Shown piece after piece: positions 61,648-64,000 of a DNA stretch of 64,000 nt. Origin of the DNA: Anarhynchus alexandrinus (Eukaryota; Chordata; Aves; Charadriiformes; Charadriidae); the NCBI GenBank assembly GCA_008711295.1, contig VUYV01000011.1:1839539-1903538 (forward strand), in the 5' to 3' direction. The notes under the pieces were generated by a model that made no database searches, was not told the origin of the DNA, and saw only the letters and a program-made list of their open reading frames with translations. The translations under genes were made by a program, and so were the position numbers. Positions within the stretch are counted from its first letter, which is position 1; the number at the start of each line of letters is the position of its first letter.

Positions 61648-64000
61648 GTAAGTTCAAGATCCCTGTACGTACTGCTGAAAGCAAATCTGGCTGGCTGGCA
61701 AACCTTAAAGAGAATTGCTCAGTGATTGTTCATTCTACTGAAAGATTTACCCCAGGCCGTAACGCTTCCAAAATCTGCAGCAACACAAGCGTCTGTCTAG
61801 CAAAGAGAGAGGCCTGGGGCAAGTGTGTCTGATACGCTTGATAGGACAGAAAGTTTGAAGTTTACCCCAGACTTTTATTCTCTTTTGGTCAGCTTCGCTG
61901 AGTTTTTTCATGTTTGCAAGTTTTCTTACAACCCTTCGCTCTTCATTCTCACCCTGAAAATAGATTGGGTGTTTGTTTATGCTCTGACAGACAAAAACTG
62001 ATTCAGAGCTACAGGGAAAAGTCTTCCCACCAGCCATGAAATCTGTCTGCCCATTGTCTGTCTAGTGTGTTTTATCCAACTTCCCCAAATTTAACATCTG
62101 TTCATATATACATATGTCTGTGTACATATATATATAAACACATATAAGATCCACATAATGTCATCAAATATACCTTTTTTTTATTTTTACTCCTTAAAAT
62201 TCACAATATTTCTATATACTCAAACACTTTTTACTTTCAGATCCTGAGAAAGGAGTGTACAAAGATCAAGTTTACTTTGCATTAGGCCATTAGTTACATT
62301 ACGTATTTGCACATCTTGGTTCTCATTCTTTTTCTAATCCTGGCATGCTCTCTTATGGAGATTATTTATAGCAACATTTTCTTTAAGCATCCACCTTTGG
62401 AGGAGTTAATATTGCCAACACCAGTTTTCAACAATCATATTGTAGGTCCCTAAAATACAAATATCTTAAAAATCAGTAGGTTTAGATAGGTTTTGTGTTT
62501 CTTCTTCATCTGACTTTTAATGCTTAAAAGGCATTGGAATAGGAGATGAATAATGGCAAAAAACTCCAAGCTGACTCCCAGAGAGTTGCTACTCTGGTTA
62601 GGAGAAAGTCTGAGGGAGATTTTAAGCAAAATCTATTGTATCCCCCATAAAGAAGTGATTTACAAGGCGCAAGCCTCGTAGAAATAAGAGTAACCTCTGT
62701 CACGATCAGTTAGGAGCAAAATGTTGAGCTAGGGAAAACTGTGAGACAGTTTACTAAGAGCATAGAGCAAGTAAATCTTTGCCAAAGTCTTGCATGTATC
62801 CATTAATTTAGCAGTTTTATTATGTGGCTGATGGAAACCTTTCTCTCTGTTAAATAGCAATAAATAATGAATGGATTATCTGATTCTCAGTGTGACATCA
62901 ACAAAGCTCATAGCCAAGTCCTGCAGAAATGCAGCACAGATTCACCGTTTCTGCACAGAACTGCCTGCTAGAGAATTCTGCGGTGGTGGTTGCTTTTCTT
63001 CTGTTTTCTTTTCTTTTTTTTTCTTTTTTTACTGCAGTTACTCCTCAAAAATACTATTAAAACCTGGCAAGCTGTTATGAACTCAGCAGGTTGATTGTCA
63101 TCTTAGGAATTGCACACTCAGGACTTTTGTCCTCTGGCAGCTGTGTCCCAGACTGAGCTGCACCAGCTGATTCTTCCCATTCTCACTCTACTCAGAGAAT
63201 TTCGTAGGTCAGTTCATGCAAAAAAATCCGTGTATCAAATGTAAATGTAAAGAGAATCTTGTCCAGGCTTATGTCTGTGCACTGCAGCTGAAGAGAAATG
63301 GTTGATAGTTGGTAACTGAACTAAGTTTCATGAACTGATTCATGTTATTGCTAGAACTTGACTGAAACCAGAAGAGTTGTCCTTGGCCTTCACTATGGGC
63401 ATCAGAAGCAAATTTTAGTTTTCCCATATAACTACCGGCACCCTGCACAATTCCTATTATCACATTTTAACTTTGACTTCTCAGTTCTAGACACAACTCA
63501 ATAGCAGTCAGATTGGCTTTCAAGGAGCACCCTTGCATCCCTCCAGGTACGCTCTGGCCACCACCTTGCTTAAAACTCTTTTTTCTACCTTACATTTTTA
63601 TTGGCTGTTTGTTAATTGCTTCCCTCTCCTCATTGTCTCTGGCCATAAAATATTGGGGTTTTTCAAGTGTATGTGAAATACATAATTCTTTTTTCTGTTG
63701 AAACTTACACGTTTTAAAACTTACTCCAGTGTGCAGCAGGCATTTTTATTTTTTTTTCCTCTTTCTGGGGGTAAATGTTTGACTGCCCTTGGAGCCCGCA
63801 GTGTTACACTGCTCTACTGTATCAGCTCTCGAGGCAACATTTCTCTTGGGCTGGTGACCTCTCACCATGCTCGGTTGAATTCTTGCCTGCCTGGGGAAGG
63901 AATTTTGTTTTGATTAGACTAAATTTACAAGTCGGCAAGAAGTAGCACTGCTCTCACTAACTCACTCAGAATTACTTCCAAAATTTGGTTTGCATCCCTT
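61648..64000. other. Unique non-coding DNA to window end
   Basis: No gene or repeat family is recognised. A CATATA/TATA-rich stretch lies at about 62103-62148, and pyrimidine tracts TTTTCTTTTCTTTTTTTTTC lie at about 63003-63030. Open frames (for example 61747-62037 on minus, 96 codons) have no recognisable domain. Confidence 0.45.

Noticed and set aside
1..64000. Endogenous retrovirus LTRs, DNA transposon ends, tRNA genes, rRNA, CRISPR arrays
   Set aside because: Looked for by eye (LTR TG...CA ends with polyadenylation signal, tRNA B-box, direct repeat arrays). None was recognisable. A model-based search would be needed to exclude degraded copies.

Overview
The window reads as vertebrate nuclear DNA, most likely from a bird. 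The strongest evidence is four recognisable CR1 LINE 3' ends. Three of them still carry the end of the CR1 reverse-transcriptase reading frame and the CR1 3' tail made of the 8-bp unit ATTCTATG. Interspersed repeats are otherwise sparse and the base composition is AT-rich. There are no bacterial features: no operons, ribosome binding sites, dense ORFs, rRNA or tRNA.

No complete protein-coding gene can be supported. Nearly all open frames longer than 60 codons look like chance frames, many in AT-rich or simple-sequence DNA. Those that resemble a known protein are the CR1 fragments. The window is best read as intergenic or deep intronic sequence.

Layout. 1-10,689: unique AT-rich DNA with a frameshifted, hydrophobic, gene-like frame on the minus strand near 3.3-3.5 kb and a small GC pocket near 5.85 kb. 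10,690-11,105: a young sense CR1. 11,106-22,015: unique DNA with a T/G-rich tract of quadruplex potential at 13.16 kb and a CpG-containing patch at 14.2 kb. 22,016-22,327: a second young CR1. 22,328-37,796: unique DNA with an old CR1 relic (about 27.35-27.78 kb), a probable MIR-like SINE relic (34.43 kb) and several exon-like splice-site pairs. 37,797-37,978: an older CR1 3' end. 40.02-40.33 kb: a short GC-rich patch. 41,341-41,630: a third young CR1 in inverse orientation. 41.7-48.0 kb: the most gene-like stretch. It holds a candidate spliced exon with an in-frame 18-bp tandem duplication, a candidate terminal exon 6 kb downstream in a compatible phase, and a candidate minus-strand exon at 45.9-46.1 kb. 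The rest is unique DNA with microsatellites and one ambiguous base (N) in a poly(A) run at 52,570.

I did not find a clearly new biological system. The best leads are the possible small spliced gene at 41.7-48.0 kb, the minus-strand candidate exon at 46 kb and the degenerate membrane-protein-like frame at 3.3 kb. All three need RNA evidence or cross-species alignment. Every exon call rests on splice consensus and open frames read by eye, and such matches also arise by chance in 64 kb.
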